Assembly (NCBI GenBank): GCA_016789405.1
Contig: JAEUPQ010000026.1
Location: 372,001 to 436,000, forward strand
Reading direction: 5' to 3'
Source: Lysobacteraceae bacterium
Lineage (GTDB): Bacteria > Pseudomonadota > Gammaproteobacteria > Xanthomonadales > Xanthomonadaceae
DNA: 64,000 nucleotides
Positions 1-8,866 of the stretch are shown here, piece after piece; within the stretch, counting starts at the first letter, position 1; the number at the start of each line of letters is the position of its first letter. The notes beneath the pieces are model-generated. The model did no database searches. It worked only from the letters and a program-made list of their open reading frames with translations, and had not been told where the DNA came from. Both the position numbers and the translations under genes were made by a program.

Positions 1-108
1 GTCTGGCTGGGGTATCGGTTCGTCGAGTAGCCGAACGTTGATGCCGTGAGGAATCGCACGCAAGATGATGACTTTGGACCCGATGCCTTTCGACCTATGG
101 AAGCGCCC

Positions 109-660
109 ATGAGATTGCCCGGACTGTTCGCTCTCGCATTCCTTGCCTTGTCCTGCGCTGTTCATGCGGGCGAGCCTGCGCCACGGGATCCCGCGCTCGT
201 TCAGCACGAGCTGGCGATGGCGAAACAGGATGCGTTCCGCAAGCGATTCCTCGCAGATCTCCCGTCGATGCGCGTCGAGCGCATGCATTACATCGATCCT
301 TCGGCGGACCAGGAGATGGAGTCCGCTGACCGGATCCATGGTTACCGTGTCACGGGCCAGGCCGCGCCAGCCGATGCCTCGGCGGCGACAGCGCTCAAGG
401 TAGGGCTTCGTGAGATCGTCGCGTCCCGACCGAAATATGCCGCAGCCTGCTTCGATCCGCATCATGCGCTCACGCTGTCGGATCGAGGCGATCGCTACCA
501 CGTCCTCGTCTGCTTCGACTGCGGCAATTTCCTGATCCTGTCGGGCGATGGCGCCGTCCTCTTGTCCGAATCGTTCGGCGGTATCGAAGAGCGGACGTGG
601 GACGGGATCTTCGCCGGGGCCGGGCTCAAGCGACAGGATGAAACGACGAGCAGGAAGTAG
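109..660 (+). CDS. Exported protein of unknown function
   Basis: I cannot name a family. The frame is open from 46, but the ATG at 109 starts a clear Sec signal peptide (MRLPGLFALAFLALS, cleavage expected after HAG near residue 21), so I start there; 97 is an alternative. The mature part of about 160 residues carries CFDPHH at residue 114 and VCFDC with cysteines at 135 and 138. A CFxPxH...CFxC arrangement is seen in loosely related uncharacterised exported bacterial proteins, which suggests a small metal-binding or disulfide fold, but this is inference. It converges with the pseudouridine synthase gene downstream. Confidence 0.7.
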   Translation: MRLPGLFALAFLALSCAVHAGEPAPRDPALVQHELAMAKQDAFRKRFLADLPSMRVERMHYIDPSADQEMESADRIHGYRVTGQAAPADASAATALKVGLREIVASRPKYAAACFDPHHALTLSDRGDRYHVLVCFDCGNFLILSGDGAVLLSESFGGIEERTWDGIFAGAGLKRQDETTSRK

Positions 661-702
661 TCCGCAGCACCGGCTGGATCGACTCCGGAAGCGTTGCGTA
701 CG

Positions 703-1422
703 TCAGAACTTCTCGCCCACCGGCAGGTAGCGCCACATGCCTTCGGGCATCTTCGCCAGCGAGATCCTGCCGATGCGCAGGCGTCGCATGGCCACGACCT
801 GCAGGCCGACCTGCGCGCACATGTCGCGGATCTGCCCGGGCTCAACGCGCTTGATCGCGAAGCGCAGGCGGAATTCGTTCTGCCAGCTCACCTTGCAAGG
901 CGGCAGTTCGCGACCGCGATAGCTCAGGCCATGGTTGAGGCGAAGCAGGCCGTAGGGGCCGATTTCACCGGCCACCTCGACGACGAATTCCTGTTCGATC
1001 TGGTCGGCATCCTCGGTCAGACGACGCCAGACGCGGCCGTCCTGGCTCAGCACGATCAGTCCGCTGGCCTCAGCGTCCAGAGGCACCAGTGGCGTGAGCC
1101 GATGGAAGTGTCGCTGCAGCAGGCGCATGCCGCTGGGATCCTCCGCCCAGCGCGTATGGGTGGTCGCCAATGCGGACACGGGGCTGCCGGGGCGGAATGC
1201 GTCGAAGCCGGCCGGCTTGTGCAGCAGCAGCGTGGCCGGCTCCGGCGTTTCCAGCACCGCATCCGGATGCAGTTCGACGCGTTCGTCCGTCACCGGATGC
1301 TGCGGCAGTTCGACGACCTTGCCGTCCACGGACACCCAGCCGCCTTCGATGTACGCGTCGGCATCGGCGCGCGAGCAGCCGAGCAGTTCGGAAACGCGTT
1401 TGGAGAGGCGGGTGGTGGACAT
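703..1422 (-). CDS. RsuA/RluF-family rRNA pseudouridine synthase
   Basis: A 239-residue protein with an N-terminal S4 RNA-binding domain (about residues 3-50, SKRVSELLGCSRADADAYIE) and an RsuA/RluB/RluE/RluF-type catalytic domain. These enzymes isomerise a specific uridine in ribosomal RNA. The catalytic aspartate is D116 in PLDAEASGLIVLSQDG; the family usually has RLD with a conserved arginine, so the proline before LD is unusual. The C-terminal stretch QIRDMCAQVGLQVVAMRRLR and RIG match the RsuA-type tail that contacts RNA. The target nucleotide cannot be decided from sequence; RluF-like is my best guess. Confidence 0.85.
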   Translation of the reverse strand: MSTTRLSKRVSELLGCSRADADAYIEGGWVSVDGKVVELPQHPVTDERVELHPDAVLETPEPATLLLHKPAGFDAFRPGSPVSALATTHTRWAEDPSGMRLLQRHFHRLTPLVPLDAEASGLIVLSQDGRVWRRLTEDADQIEQEFVVEVAGEIGPYGLLRLNHGLSYRGRELPPCKVSWQNEFRLRFAIKRVEPGQIRDMCAQVGLQVVAMRRLRIGRISLAKMPEGMWRYLPVGEKF

Positions 1423-1477
1423 GATGAAGAGACTCGTTGGGTGGGAGGTGTGGATGCGATTCCGGACTTGGGGGGCA

Positions 1478-2653
1478 TCACTGAAGCGGGTTGTGCTTCC
1501 AGCACGGCGATGGGATCAGGTCGATGCCGTGGTGCTTCAAGCCGGCATGCATGAGGTCGATCTCGCTCGTTGCAGTGGAAAGGGCGCGAACGGCCGCATC
1601 CTCGGCCTCCGCGGTTGGCGGCTCCAGCGACAGCAGCTGCCACTGCCCCATCTGCCATTGGATGAGGCGACGACGCGCTTCGATCGCTTCGCGCGCGGCG
1701 TCGTCGTCGGCAGATCGAGCCAGAATGGCCAGTCCAATCGCATGCGCGATCAAGGTGTCGGACCGGTCCGCAAACAGTTCGCCAAGATGCTGGCAATCCT
1801 TCCGTCGCTCACGGGTTCGAGTCAGTGCATCGCCCCGGCAGGCATTCATGGCGTCGACGAATCTCGGGAATTCGATCATGAAGACGCCAACCGTGGCGGC
1901 ATAACGGCGCAAGGTCGAAACCTCGCCTTCCAGCAGGATGCTGGCCTGCTCGGAATCCGGTGGATGACGTTCGAAGGCGTCAACCACGACACGCAGCTGT
2001 TCGACGAAATGCACGTTGAACTTCGAGAATCCCCGGGCGAGCTCCGGGAGCCCGTCGAGTCCCGACGCGCGCGCCTCCGCCACGAACATCGCGGGCATGA
2101 AGTTGCCGGGATCGATGCGTTGCCATTGCATGCGCAGCGCCGCCAGCCGCGCGTCGTCCGATGTCGACAGGCGGCGGTTGAGCAGCATCAGGACGAGTCC
2201 GTCGTCCTGCCCCTCACGCGTGGCTTGCGCCACCCAGGACGAGATGCGCGCATCCGTTTCGATCTCCGGCAGCGATTCTCCGTTGTCGAAGAGCGCACCT
2301 GACAGCGACATCGCGCGCAACTGCGCGGCGATCGCGAGGTTGCGTGCGCCGCCGTCCTCGACCAGCCGGTTGGCGAGCCAGGCGTGGTACTCACGACTGG
2401 TGCGCGCTCTGAGGGCCTCGCGCGCCGCTTCCCGGGATTCGCAGGCGTCGTGCAGCGATGCCTCTACGTCCGCGCACGGCGGTTCGCCGGTGTCCGGCCA
2501 TGGCGGGACATCGCCGGGATGCTGGGCGAAGACGGCCAGCGGCCATGTGAGGATCGCAGCAAGCATGAAGGCGAGCATGCGCGAGGCGGCGCGCCATGGC
2601 TGCAACGTGGATCCACGACGCTGGGGCGAGACGACGGGCGCGGCGTGGGACAT
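1478..2653 (-). CDS. Exported helical protein of unknown function
   Basis: 391 residues, no recognised family. A hydrophobic segment (MLAFMLAAILTWPLAVFA) at residues 27-44 looks like a Sec signal peptide with a long basic n-region; the ATG at 2575 is an alternative start giving a more ordinary signal. The mature protein is mostly predicted helix, rich in Ala, Arg and Glu, with several cysteines near both ends (PPCADVEASLHDACES; NACRGDAL; KDCQHLGE; SPCWKHN) that could form disulfides in the periplasm. It is divergent from the acyltransferase gene at 2803, and the two probably share the short intergenic promoter region. Confidence 0.7.
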   Translation of the reverse strand: MSHAAPVVSPQRRGSTLQPWRAASRMLAFMLAAILTWPLAVFAQHPGDVPPWPDTGEPPCADVEASLHDACESREAAREALRARTSREYHAWLANRLVEDGGARNLAIAAQLRAMSLSGALFDNGESLPEIETDARISSWVAQATREGQDDGLVLMLLNRRLSTSDDARLAALRMQWQRIDPGNFMPAMFVAEARASGLDGLPELARGFSKFNVHFVEQLRVVVDAFERHPPDSEQASILLEGEVSTLRRYAATVGVFMIEFPRFVDAMNACRGDALTRTRERRKDCQHLGELFADRSDTLIAHAIGLAILARSADDDAAREAIEARRRLIQWQMGQWQLLSLEPPTAEAEDAAVRALSTATSEIDLMHAGLKHHGIDLIPSPCWKHNPLQ

Positions 2654-2802
2654 GCGTGCTTTGGGAGGCGGGAGTGGTGCGACATCTTACGCGCTGAAGG
2701 CGCCGGCCCGGCCCGATGTGGGCGCAATGCGTCCTTTTGGGCGAATGAGCGCGTCTCAGGCGAATGTAGGAAAATGCCCCGTCCTCCCTTCCGGCCGTCC
2801 CC

Positions 2803-3678
2803 ATGCTCTGGCTCCGCCTGGCCTTGCTGTCTTTGCTGATCGTGCTCAACACTCTGGTCCACGCGCTGCCGCTGCTGCTGGTGGCCCTGTTCAAGGCCCT
2901 GCTGCCGTTCGAGGGACTGCGACAGGTCCTCAATCGGGTGCTGACCGGACTGGCGGAGCGCTGGATCGCCATGAACAGCGGGATGATCGACCGATTCACG
3001 CGCACGCGTTTCGAGGTCGATCTGCCGCCGTCGCTGGAGCCGGAAGGGCACTATCTGGTTCTGGCGAACCACCAGAGCTGGGTCGACATCGTGGTGCTGC
3101 AGAAGATCTTCAATCGTCGCGTGCCCTTCATGCGCTTCTTCCTCAAGCGGCAACTGATCTGGGTGCCGGTGCTGGGACTGGCGTGGTGGGCGCTGGACTT
3201 CCCGTTCATGGGGCGGTATTCGCGCAAGGAAATCGCGAAGAATCCCGAATTGGGCCGTCGCGACATGGAAGTCACGCGCCGCGCCTGCGAAAAATTCCGC
3301 AGCATCCCGGTGTCGGTGATGAATTTCGTCGAAGGAACGCGTTTCACGCCTGCGAAACATGCCGGGCAGCAGTCGCCGTTCCGTCATCTGCTCAAGCCCA
3401 AGTCCGGTGGCGTCGCCTTCGTGATCGATGCGATGGGCGACACGCTGCGGGCTGTGCTCGATGTGACGATCGTCTATCCCGCTGGCCGACCGACGATGGT
3501 CGACCTGATTGGCGGGCGCATCCCGGAGGTGCGCGTGTGCGTGCGCGAGCGAGCGATTCCCGAAGACTTGATCGGTGGTAACTACCAGGACGACCGCGCG
3601 TATCGCGCCCGCTTCCAGCAGTGGATGAACGGGCTGTGGGACGAAAAGGATGCCGAGATCACGCGCATGCTCGGCTGA
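2803..3678 (+). CDS. Lysophospholipid acyltransferase, YihG-like
   Basis: 291-residue membrane-associated acyltransferase of the PlsC/LPLAT superfamily, which moves an acyl chain from acyl-CoA or acyl-ACP to a lysophospholipid. The HX4D catalytic motif is NHQSWVD (H90, D95), and the substrate-phosphate motif is VEGTR (E177-R180), in place of the common FPEGTR. A hydrophobic N-terminal segment (residues 4-30) anchors it in the inner membrane. The arrangement RFFLKRQLIWVPVLG and SGGVAFVIDAMG is typical of the E. coli YihG branch, whose acceptor specificity differs from PlsC. A stem-loop follows the stop codon. Confidence 0.85.
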   Translation: MLWLRLALLSLLIVLNTLVHALPLLLVALFKALLPFEGLRQVLNRVLTGLAERWIAMNSGMIDRFTRTRFEVDLPPSLEPEGHYLVLANHQSWVDIVVLQKIFNRRVPFMRFFLKRQLIWVPVLGLAWWALDFPFMGRYSRKEIAKNPELGRRDMEVTRRACEKFRSIPVSVMNFVEGTRFTPAKHAGQQSPFRHLLKPKSGGVAFVIDAMGDTLRAVLDVTIVYPAGRPTMVDLIGGRIPEVRVCVRERAIPEDLIGGNYQDDRAYRARFQQWMNGLWDEKDAEITRMLG

Positions 3679-3693
3679 GTGCAGGGGTTCGCA

Positions 3694-3728
3694 GACGATA
3701 CCGGCGCCATTGCAGCGCCGGTGTCGTC
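3694..3728. terminator. Stem-loop between convergent genes
   Basis: Arms at 3694-3707 and 3715-3728 form a 14-bp stem with one G-T pair and a 7-nt loop, between the convergent acyltransferase and chitinase genes. There is no clear T-tract on either side, so it may be a bidirectional but imperfect terminator. Confidence 0.5.
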
Positions 3729-3753
3729 CTGGGGTGGAGTAGGATCCGCCGAA

Positions 3754-5271
3754 TCAGGGCAGCGAGTTCAGCGTCGTCCGCACCGGACGCGAGAAGTTGA
3801 AGCCGTCTCGGCGGTCCCAGTTGATCGACCAGGTCATCACGCCGCGGTACGTCGGATAAGCCTGCTGCGGACGGATGCTGCCGCAGTTCTGCAGGCGCGT
3901 GAGGCAGTTCAGTGCATTGGCGATCGTGGTCTGCGAGGCCTGGCCGCTGTTGGCGGACGAGGGGCCGGAGGGCAGGCCGAACGCGACCTGGTCCGGGCGC
4001 AGGCCGCGGAACATCACGCCGGTGCCGCCGTTGGTGCGGAAGCCTTCGATCAGCATGAGGCTGGCGCCGACGAGGATGTCCACCGAACCTTCCGGCAAGG
4101 CATTCGCGCTGTATGGCGAGTACAGGCCGCCGTTGTTGTAGTACTGCACGTGGATGATGTTCAGGTCGTCGCGCAGGCCGTCGATGATCGGCAGGTAGGC
4201 GCCCCAGATCGAACTGTAGGCAACGTACCCGCCCTGCACGTAGGGATGCTCCGGCGCCATCGACAGGTAGAACGACGGCCCGATGCGCGCCTTCAGCTGC
4301 TTGATCGCGGTGACCAGGTTGGCCTGCACCGGTGCGCCGTGGATCACGCCCGCACCGCTCTCGAGATCGATGTCGAGGCCGTCGAAGCCGTAGCGGCGCA
4401 TGAGCTGTTCCGCGCTGTCGACGAAGTTGGCGACATGCGTCGCGGTGTTCAGCGTGACCGTGCCGTTCTGGCCGCCCAGCGACAGCACGACCTTCTTGCC
4501 CTTGGCGCGCGCAGCGGCGATGTCGGCGATGAACTGCGCTTCGCTGCCGGCGCCAGGATCGAGGGTGAAGCTGATGCGGCCATTCCCGGCATCGTCGCCG
4601 AAGGCGATCATGATCACGTCGTAATCATTCGAGATGTCGCGGATCGGAATGGTCGGGCCCGACGGATTGGTGAAGTTGTGCCAGTAGCCGATCAGCGCGT
4701 GTTTCGGCAGGTTGCCCGAGCCGCCGCCGTCGGGCACGCGGACGCGGAAGGACGAGAGCGCGTTGTCGAGATTCGATGCTGCCAGACTGGCGGTGTTCGC
4801 GGTCAGCGATACCGTGCGTCCGCCGTAATTGGCATCGGCGAACAGGTCGACGATGTAGCCGCTGGTGACCTTCACCGAGCTGACACGGTCGTTCCATGCG
4901 GCTTCGACGCCGGCAGACGATGCGTTGGCGCAGAAGCTCTGGCCGCCGTAGTTCTCGTGTTCGTAGAAGCAGACCAGTCCGGTCGGCGGCGGTGGCGGTG
5001 GGGGCGTGCTGCCGCAGGCGCCGAGGTCGGCGTACCAGCCGCAGCTCGAGCAATAGGTCGGCGCGGTGTTCCAGATCTGCACGCGGGCTTCGTACAGCCG
5101 GTTCTGGTAGACCATGCGGTCGCCCGGGTTGTAGATCGCGGATGCGACCCAGTTGGGCACGCCGCTGCACGACACACTCTGGGCATGCGCGGCAGGGGCA
5201 AGGATTTGCAGCATCAGCAGGGACAGCATCAGGAAGGAAAGCCGCAGCAATCCGTTTTGCAGGCATCTCAT
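3754..5271 (-). CDS. Secreted GH18 chitinase with CBM5/12 and beta/gamma-crystallin domains
   Basis: 505 residues. A signal peptide (about residues 1-30, ending AHAQ) is followed by a CBM5/12-type chitin-binding domain (about 38-88: W...YNPGDRMVYQNRLYEA...W...G.C), a polyproline linker, a beta/gamma-crystallin domain of two Greek-key repeats (about 99-180, YEHENYGGQSF and FADANYGGRTV), and a GH18 catalytic domain (about 190-503). The GH18 motif DGLDIDLE is at 297-304; E304 is the acid catalyst and D302 its partner. The enzyme should hydrolyse chitin outside the cell by substrate-assisted catalysis. The crystallin domain between binding and catalytic domains is unusual; it may bind calcium and stabilise the protein. 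Confidence 0.92.
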   Translation of the reverse strand: MRCLQNGLLRLSFLMLSLLMLQILAPAAHAQSVSCSGVPNWVASAIYNPGDRMVYQNRLYEARVQIWNTAPTYCSSCGWYADLGACGSTPPPPPPPTGLVCFYEHENYGGQSFCANASSAGVEAAWNDRVSSVKVTSGYIVDLFADANYGGRTVSLTANTASLAASNLDNALSSFRVRVPDGGGSGNLPKHALIGYWHNFTNPSGPTIPIRDISNDYDVIMIAFGDDAGNGRISFTLDPGAGSEAQFIADIAAARAKGKKVVLSLGGQNGTVTLNTATHVANFVDSAEQLMRRYGFDGLDIDLESGAGVIHGAPVQANLVTAIKQLKARIGPSFYLSMAPEHPYVQGGYVAYSSIWGAYLPIIDGLRDDLNIIHVQYYNNGGLYSPYSANALPEGSVDILVGASLMLIEGFRTNGGTGVMFRGLRPDQVAFGLPSGPSSANSGQASQTTIANALNCLTRLQNCGSIRPQQAYPTYRGVMTWSINWDRRDGFNFSRPVRTTLNSLP

Positions 5272-5684
5272 CGGTCGTCTCCATGGGTGTGAGCGGGGCG
5301 GGCGAACGTGCCGCCGAGTCCGATCCTACCCTCTGAGATGAGGCTGAAAGATCTTTCGAATCAATGGCTTGAATGTCGTCCTGCCGGGTGCGCAGATGGC
5401 CGGAAACCATGGCCCGGCCTGTCATGGCGGACGTCGCCAGGGGCGGCGAGCCAGTCGCCCGCAGTCCCCGGAGGCTGTCGATCTGTCCTGCGGGCATGGC
5501 CGAGCGACCTGTGCGGAACATCCCGTCGTGGCTCATCGGGGAAGCGCATGACCTTGGTGGACATCGTCGTGGTACTCGCCCAGCCATGATGCGGCGTCCC
5601 GTGCGCGGCGCCTGGCAATGATCTCCACTTGACTTAGTACTAATTGATTAGTACTAATGGTCTCATCGAACCTGCGGCAGACCC
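5272..5684. other. Intergenic region upstream of the BlaI-type gene
   Basis: About 410 bp between the divergent chitinase and blaI-like genes. It must hold both promoters. The only recognisable element is the duplicated operator at 5634-5657; no coding potential is convincing. Confidence 0.5.
5634..5657. promoter_or_regulatory. Operator for the BlaI-type repressor
   Basis: Two copies of TTAGTACTAA (5634-5643 and 5648-5657) are separated by four bases and form a long dyad centred on TACTAATTGATTAGTA (5639-5653 region). It lies 28 bp upstream of the blaI-like start, where autorepression is expected for this family. The same 16-mer occurs in reverse orientation at 7677-7692 before the S41 peptidase gene, which supports a real regulatory site. 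BlaI/MecI-type operators are dyads of similar size with TACT/AGTA ends. Confidence 0.75.
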
Positions 5685-6086
5685 ATGTCCACACCCGGCC
5701 CCACACCCAACCCCACCGACGGCGAACTGGCGATCCTGCGCGTGCTCTGGTCGCGCGATGCACCCGCGACCGTGCGCGAAGTGCACGAGGTGCTCTCGCG
5801 CACCAAGGACACTGCCTACACGACAGTGCTGAAGATGCTGACGATCATGGCCGATAAGGGGCTGGTACATCGCGACGAGTCCGAGCGCAGCCACACCTAT
5901 CGCGCGCTCTGCGAAGAGCCGACGGTGCAATCGTCGATGCTCAAGAGCCTGGTGCAGCGCGCATTCTCCGGCTCGGCGCTGACGCTCGTGCAGCGCGCGC
6001 TCGACGATGAGATGGCGAGCGCGGAAGACCTGGATGCGATCTCGAAGCTGATCGCGCAGGCCAAGGCGAAGCGGAAGCAGGACTGA
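5685..6086 (+). CDS. BlaI/MecI/CopY-family transcriptional repressor
   Basis: 133 residues with the winged-helix N-terminal domain typical of BlaI/MecI (LAILRVLWSRDAPATVREVHEVL then TKDTAYTTVLKMLTIMADKGLVHRDESERSHTYRAL) and a C-terminal dimerisation region (SALTLVQRALDD). Such repressors bind a dyad as dimers and are released by cleavage or by signalling from a partner BlaR1/MecR1-type membrane metalloprotease. The partner gene follows directly: the stop TGA and the next ATG share one base at 6086. A strong candidate operator lies just upstream, and another lies before the S41 peptidase, so at least three genes may be under its control. Confidence 0.93.
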   Translation: MSTPGPTPNPTDGELAILRVLWSRDAPATVREVHEVLSRTKDTAYTTVLKMLTIMADKGLVHRDESERSHTYRALCEEPTVQSSMLKSLVQRAFSGSALTLVQRALDDEMASAEDLDAISKLIAQAKAKRKQD

Positions 6087-7654
6087 TGGACGCATTCGCT
6101 GCGGTGCAGCACGGTCTGGCCCCGGCGCTTGCCTCGGCGCTGCTGCATTCGGTGTGGCAAGGCACCCTGCTTGCGATTGCCGCAGCCTGCGCACTTGCCG
6201 CGATGGCGAGGAACACAGCCGCCGCGCGGCACATGGTCGCGATGGGATTCCTTTTCGCGATGGTGCTGCTGCCGGCGATGGAGTTCATCAGCTTCTGGCA
6301 GATGTCCGGACAACAGCTCAGCGAAGGCTGGCTGCCAGTGATGGAGGCGATCGAGCCCAGCGCGGCATCCGGACTGTTCGCGCATGCGTCTTCGCCGGTT
6401 CCCGACGTGGTGCTGCAGCTGTGGCTGATCGGCGTCGCGGTGATGCTGTTCCGTCACGTCGGTGGACTGTGGGCCGTGCGCGCGATGGCGCGTGCGCCGC
6501 ACGAATCGCTGTCGCCGGCGTGGCAGGCGCGCGTGTGTCGACTTCGCGAGGCGATGGGCATCACGCGCGATGTCGTCGTCCACGTCTCCCGGGAGGTCGC
6601 TGGGCCTTGTGCGGCCCGCGTCGTGCGCCCGGTGATCTGGTTGCCTGCATCGCTGGTGGCGCGCATGCCAGCGGAGCAACTCGAGGCGCTGGTCGCGCAT
6701 GAACTCGCGCACATCGCGCGCATGGACTGGCTGTGGAATGGCCTGCAGTGCGTGTTCGAAGCGCTGCTGTTCTTCCATCCTGCGGCGTGGTGGCTCGGTC
6801 GGCGCATCCGGCAGGAGCGCGAACACGCCTGCGACGATCTTGCGGTGGCGGCCTGCGGGGACGCCATCGCGCTGGCCGAGGCGCTCGCTGCGCTCGAACG
6901 CCAGCGGCAGCCCCCCCTGCATCTCGCACTTGCCGCCAATGGAGGTTCTCTCATGCAACGCATCACTCGGCTGCTGTCCACGCCACCGTCGCGTGGAACG
7001 TGGGTCGCTCGCATCGCGCTCGGTCTCGTCCTGACCGGAGGCGCACTCGTCGCAGCGCAGGCTGCCTTTTCCGGCAACTGGCGTCCGGACCTGCACGTCT
7101 ATTCGACGACCGAAGGCAAGCTCGGTCCGGGCGACGTGCGCGAGGTCGAAGCCAATGGTGTCGACGGTCGTCGCGTGTACCGGGCATCGGTCGATGCCGA
7201 GGGCACGTTGACCGAAACCTATGAAAAGAATGGGCAGGCCAGGCCCATCGATGGTGGCGTTCGTCGATGGCTCGCCGAAATCGATCGCCTCAGCGTGCCG
7301 CCAGCACCGCCTGCTCCGCCCGCGCCAGCCGCACCCCCGTCGCCACCTGCACCGCCAGCGCCCGCAGCACTGCCAGCCCCGCCCATGCCGCCCCCTGCAC
7401 CGGACGTGACGTCGTCGGATGAATTCAAGACGCTGATGCAGCTCGTCGCTGCCGATCCAGGCGTGCGGGCGAAACTGGGCTCGCCGATCTCTGCAGCAGC
7501 GGGGCCGGTCAACGGCAACCTCCGCCTCGACAATGATGATGGCGAAGCCGACCTGGCCTTCACGGCGCGGGGGCCGAAGGGCAGCGTCGGAATCCATGTG
7601 GTCGCCGACAGGAACAATGGCGAATGGTCCGTGGTATCGATCGATCTCGATTGA
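6086..7654 (+). CDS. M56 (BlaR1/MecR1-like) membrane metallopeptidase
   Basis: 522 residues. The N-terminal part has four or so membrane segments (about 15-40, 46-65, 105-125 and around 312-335) flanking a cytoplasmic zinc protease domain with HELAH (H205-H209) and a downstream EREHACDD region (around E246) that supplies the third ligand. Family members sense a signal and inactivate the BlaI-type repressor encoded immediately upstream. Instead of a penicillin-binding sensor domain, the periplasmic C terminus has a short domain, a proline/alanine-rich linker (about 404-441) and a small terminal domain with no resemblance I can name. The signal is therefore probably not a beta-lactam bound by a PBP-like fold. 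Confidence 0.9.
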   Translation: MDAFAAVQHGLAPALASALLHSVWQGTLLAIAAACALAAMARNTAAARHMVAMGFLFAMVLLPAMEFISFWQMSGQQLSEGWLPVMEAIEPSAASGLFAHASSPVPDVVLQLWLIGVAVMLFRHVGGLWAVRAMARAPHESLSPAWQARVCRLREAMGITRDVVVHVSREVAGPCAARVVRPVIWLPASLVARMPAEQLEALVAHELAHIARMDWLWNGLQCVFEALLFFHPAAWWLGRRIRQEREHACDDLAVAACGDAIALAEALAALERQRQPPLHLALAANGGSLMQRITRLLSTPPSRGTWVARIALGLVLTGGALVAAQAAFSGNWRPDLHVYSTTEGKLGPGDVREVEANGVDGRRVYRASVDAEGTLTETYEKNGQARPIDGGVRRWLAEIDRLSVPPAPPAPPAPAAPPSPPAPPAPAALPAPPMPPPAPDVTSSDEFKTLMQLVAADPGVRAKLGSPISAAAGPVNGNLRLDNDDGEADLAFTARGPKGSVGIHVVADRNNGEWSVVSIDLD

Positions 7655-7676
7655 GCCCTTTTTTTTCGCATTGAAT

Positions 7677-7692
7677 TACTAATCAATTAGTA
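7677..7692. promoter_or_regulatory. Second BlaI-type operator, before the S41 peptidase gene
   Basis: The 16-mer TACTAATCAATTAGTA here is the exact reverse complement of the core of the operator at 5634-5657. It lies about 75 bp upstream of the S41 peptidase start, a position expected for repression of that gene. It follows the M56 gene by only 22 bp, after a run of eight T residues near 7658-7667. Confidence 0.72.
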
Positions 7693-7767
7693 GATCGCGT
7701 GCCCACCTGTTCGCCGATGCCGTGCACGACCGTGCGGCATCGGCACCCTCCCATGCAAAGGACCTTC

Positions 7768-8838
7768 ATGAAACGACGCGCTTCAATACTCGCCATCCTG
7801 CTTTGGTTCGTGCACGTCGGTGCCCATGCCGAATCGCCCGATGCGACGACACCCATCGATGCCGCAGCCCGCAGGAGCGTCGTGGCCGAACTCGACCGCC
7901 AATTGCAGGCGAACTACATCTTTCCCGAGGTCGCGAAGCGCGTGGGCCTCGCGTTGCGGAAGAAGGAAGCCTCAGGCGGCTATGCGGCTTCGATCGACAC
8001 GTCCGTTTTCGCAAAGGCGTTGACCGTCGACCTGCGTGCGCTGGGCAAAGACCTGCACTTCAATGTCGCGTTCGATCCGGAATTCCAGCCCGAGCCGACG
8101 ACGCCGGAAACGCTTGCAGACACCGTGCCCGATCCGGAGCAAGTGGAATTCGCGGCGCGGCGGGCTTTCGGCATCGAAGCAGTGCAGCGGCTTCCGGGCA
8201 ATGTCGGCTACCTCGAAGTGCGCGCCTTCGGTCCGACGGAACTGGTCGGGCAGGCGATGTCGGCTGCCATGCTGCTGCTTTCAGGCACGGACGCGCTGAT
8301 CCTCGATCTGCGTCGCAACACCGGCGGGGATCCGAATACCGTCGCGCATCTGATGAGCCACTTCTTCGCTCTCGGCGATTCGCGTCATCTCAACAACATC
8401 TACAGTCGAGCAGACGGCACCACGCGCCAGTACTGGACCAGCAACAGCGTCTTGCCGCGCTATCTGAAGCCGGTCTACGTGCTCACATCCAGGGACACCT
8501 TCTCGGGTGGCGAAGAGTGCGCGTACGACATGCAGACCCAGAAGCGCGCGACGCTGGTCGGCGAAACGACGGGTGGTGGCGCCAATCCGGGCACCATGTT
8601 CGCGCTGGGCCATGGTTTCGCGGCCTTCATTCCCAACATGAAGGCGATCAACCCGATCACCAACACCAGTTGGGAGCATACCGGGGTGAAACCCGATATC
8701 GCTGTCGAAGCAGCGAAAGCGCGCGACGTGGCTTATGTCGCGATCCTGCGCGAGCTCATCGCCAAGGCCACCTCGCCGCGCGACAAGTCACGCCTGGAGG
8801 AGGCGCTCGCCAAGGCGCAATCCGTCTCGAGTCCGTGA
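7768..8838 (+). CDS. Exported S41-family (C-terminal processing-like) peptidase
   Basis: 356 residues. I chose the ATG at 7768 because AAAGGA lies six bases upstream and the protein then begins with a Sec signal peptide (MKRRASILAILLWFVHVG, cleavage near AHA). An N-terminal helical domain (about 35-110) resembles the S41 N-terminal domain of IRBP-type peptidases; the catalytic domain follows with the nucleophile S246 in TFSGGEE and the typical GETTGGGANPG and GVKPDI motifs. There is no obvious PDZ domain. The upstream dyad identical to the blaI operator implies that the protease is induced together with the BlaI/M56 pair, possibly as part of an envelope stress response. Confidence 0.88.
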   Translation: MKRRASILAILLWFVHVGAHAESPDATTPIDAAARRSVVAELDRQLQANYIFPEVAKRVGLALRKKEASGGYAASIDTSVFAKALTVDLRALGKDLHFNVAFDPEFQPEPTTPETLADTVPDPEQVEFAARRAFGIEAVQRLPGNVGYLEVRAFGPTELVGQAMSAAMLLLSGTDALILDLRRNTGGDPNTVAHLMSHFFALGDSRHLNNIYSRADGTTRQYWTSNSVLPRYLKPVYVLTSRDTFSGGEECAYDMQTQKRATLVGETTGGGANPGTMFALGHGFAAFIPNMKAINPITNTSWEHTGVKPDIAVEAAKARDVAYVAILRELIAKATSPRDKSRLEEALAKAQSVSSP

Positions 8839-8866
8839 GTCGGCATCGCGCGGCCCGCCGACGGGT

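Noticed and set aside
1..30. 3' end of an upstream gene (VWLGYRFVE then stop)
   Set aside because: Nine codons with a terminal YRF-like pattern could be the end of an outer membrane protein, but this is too short to support.
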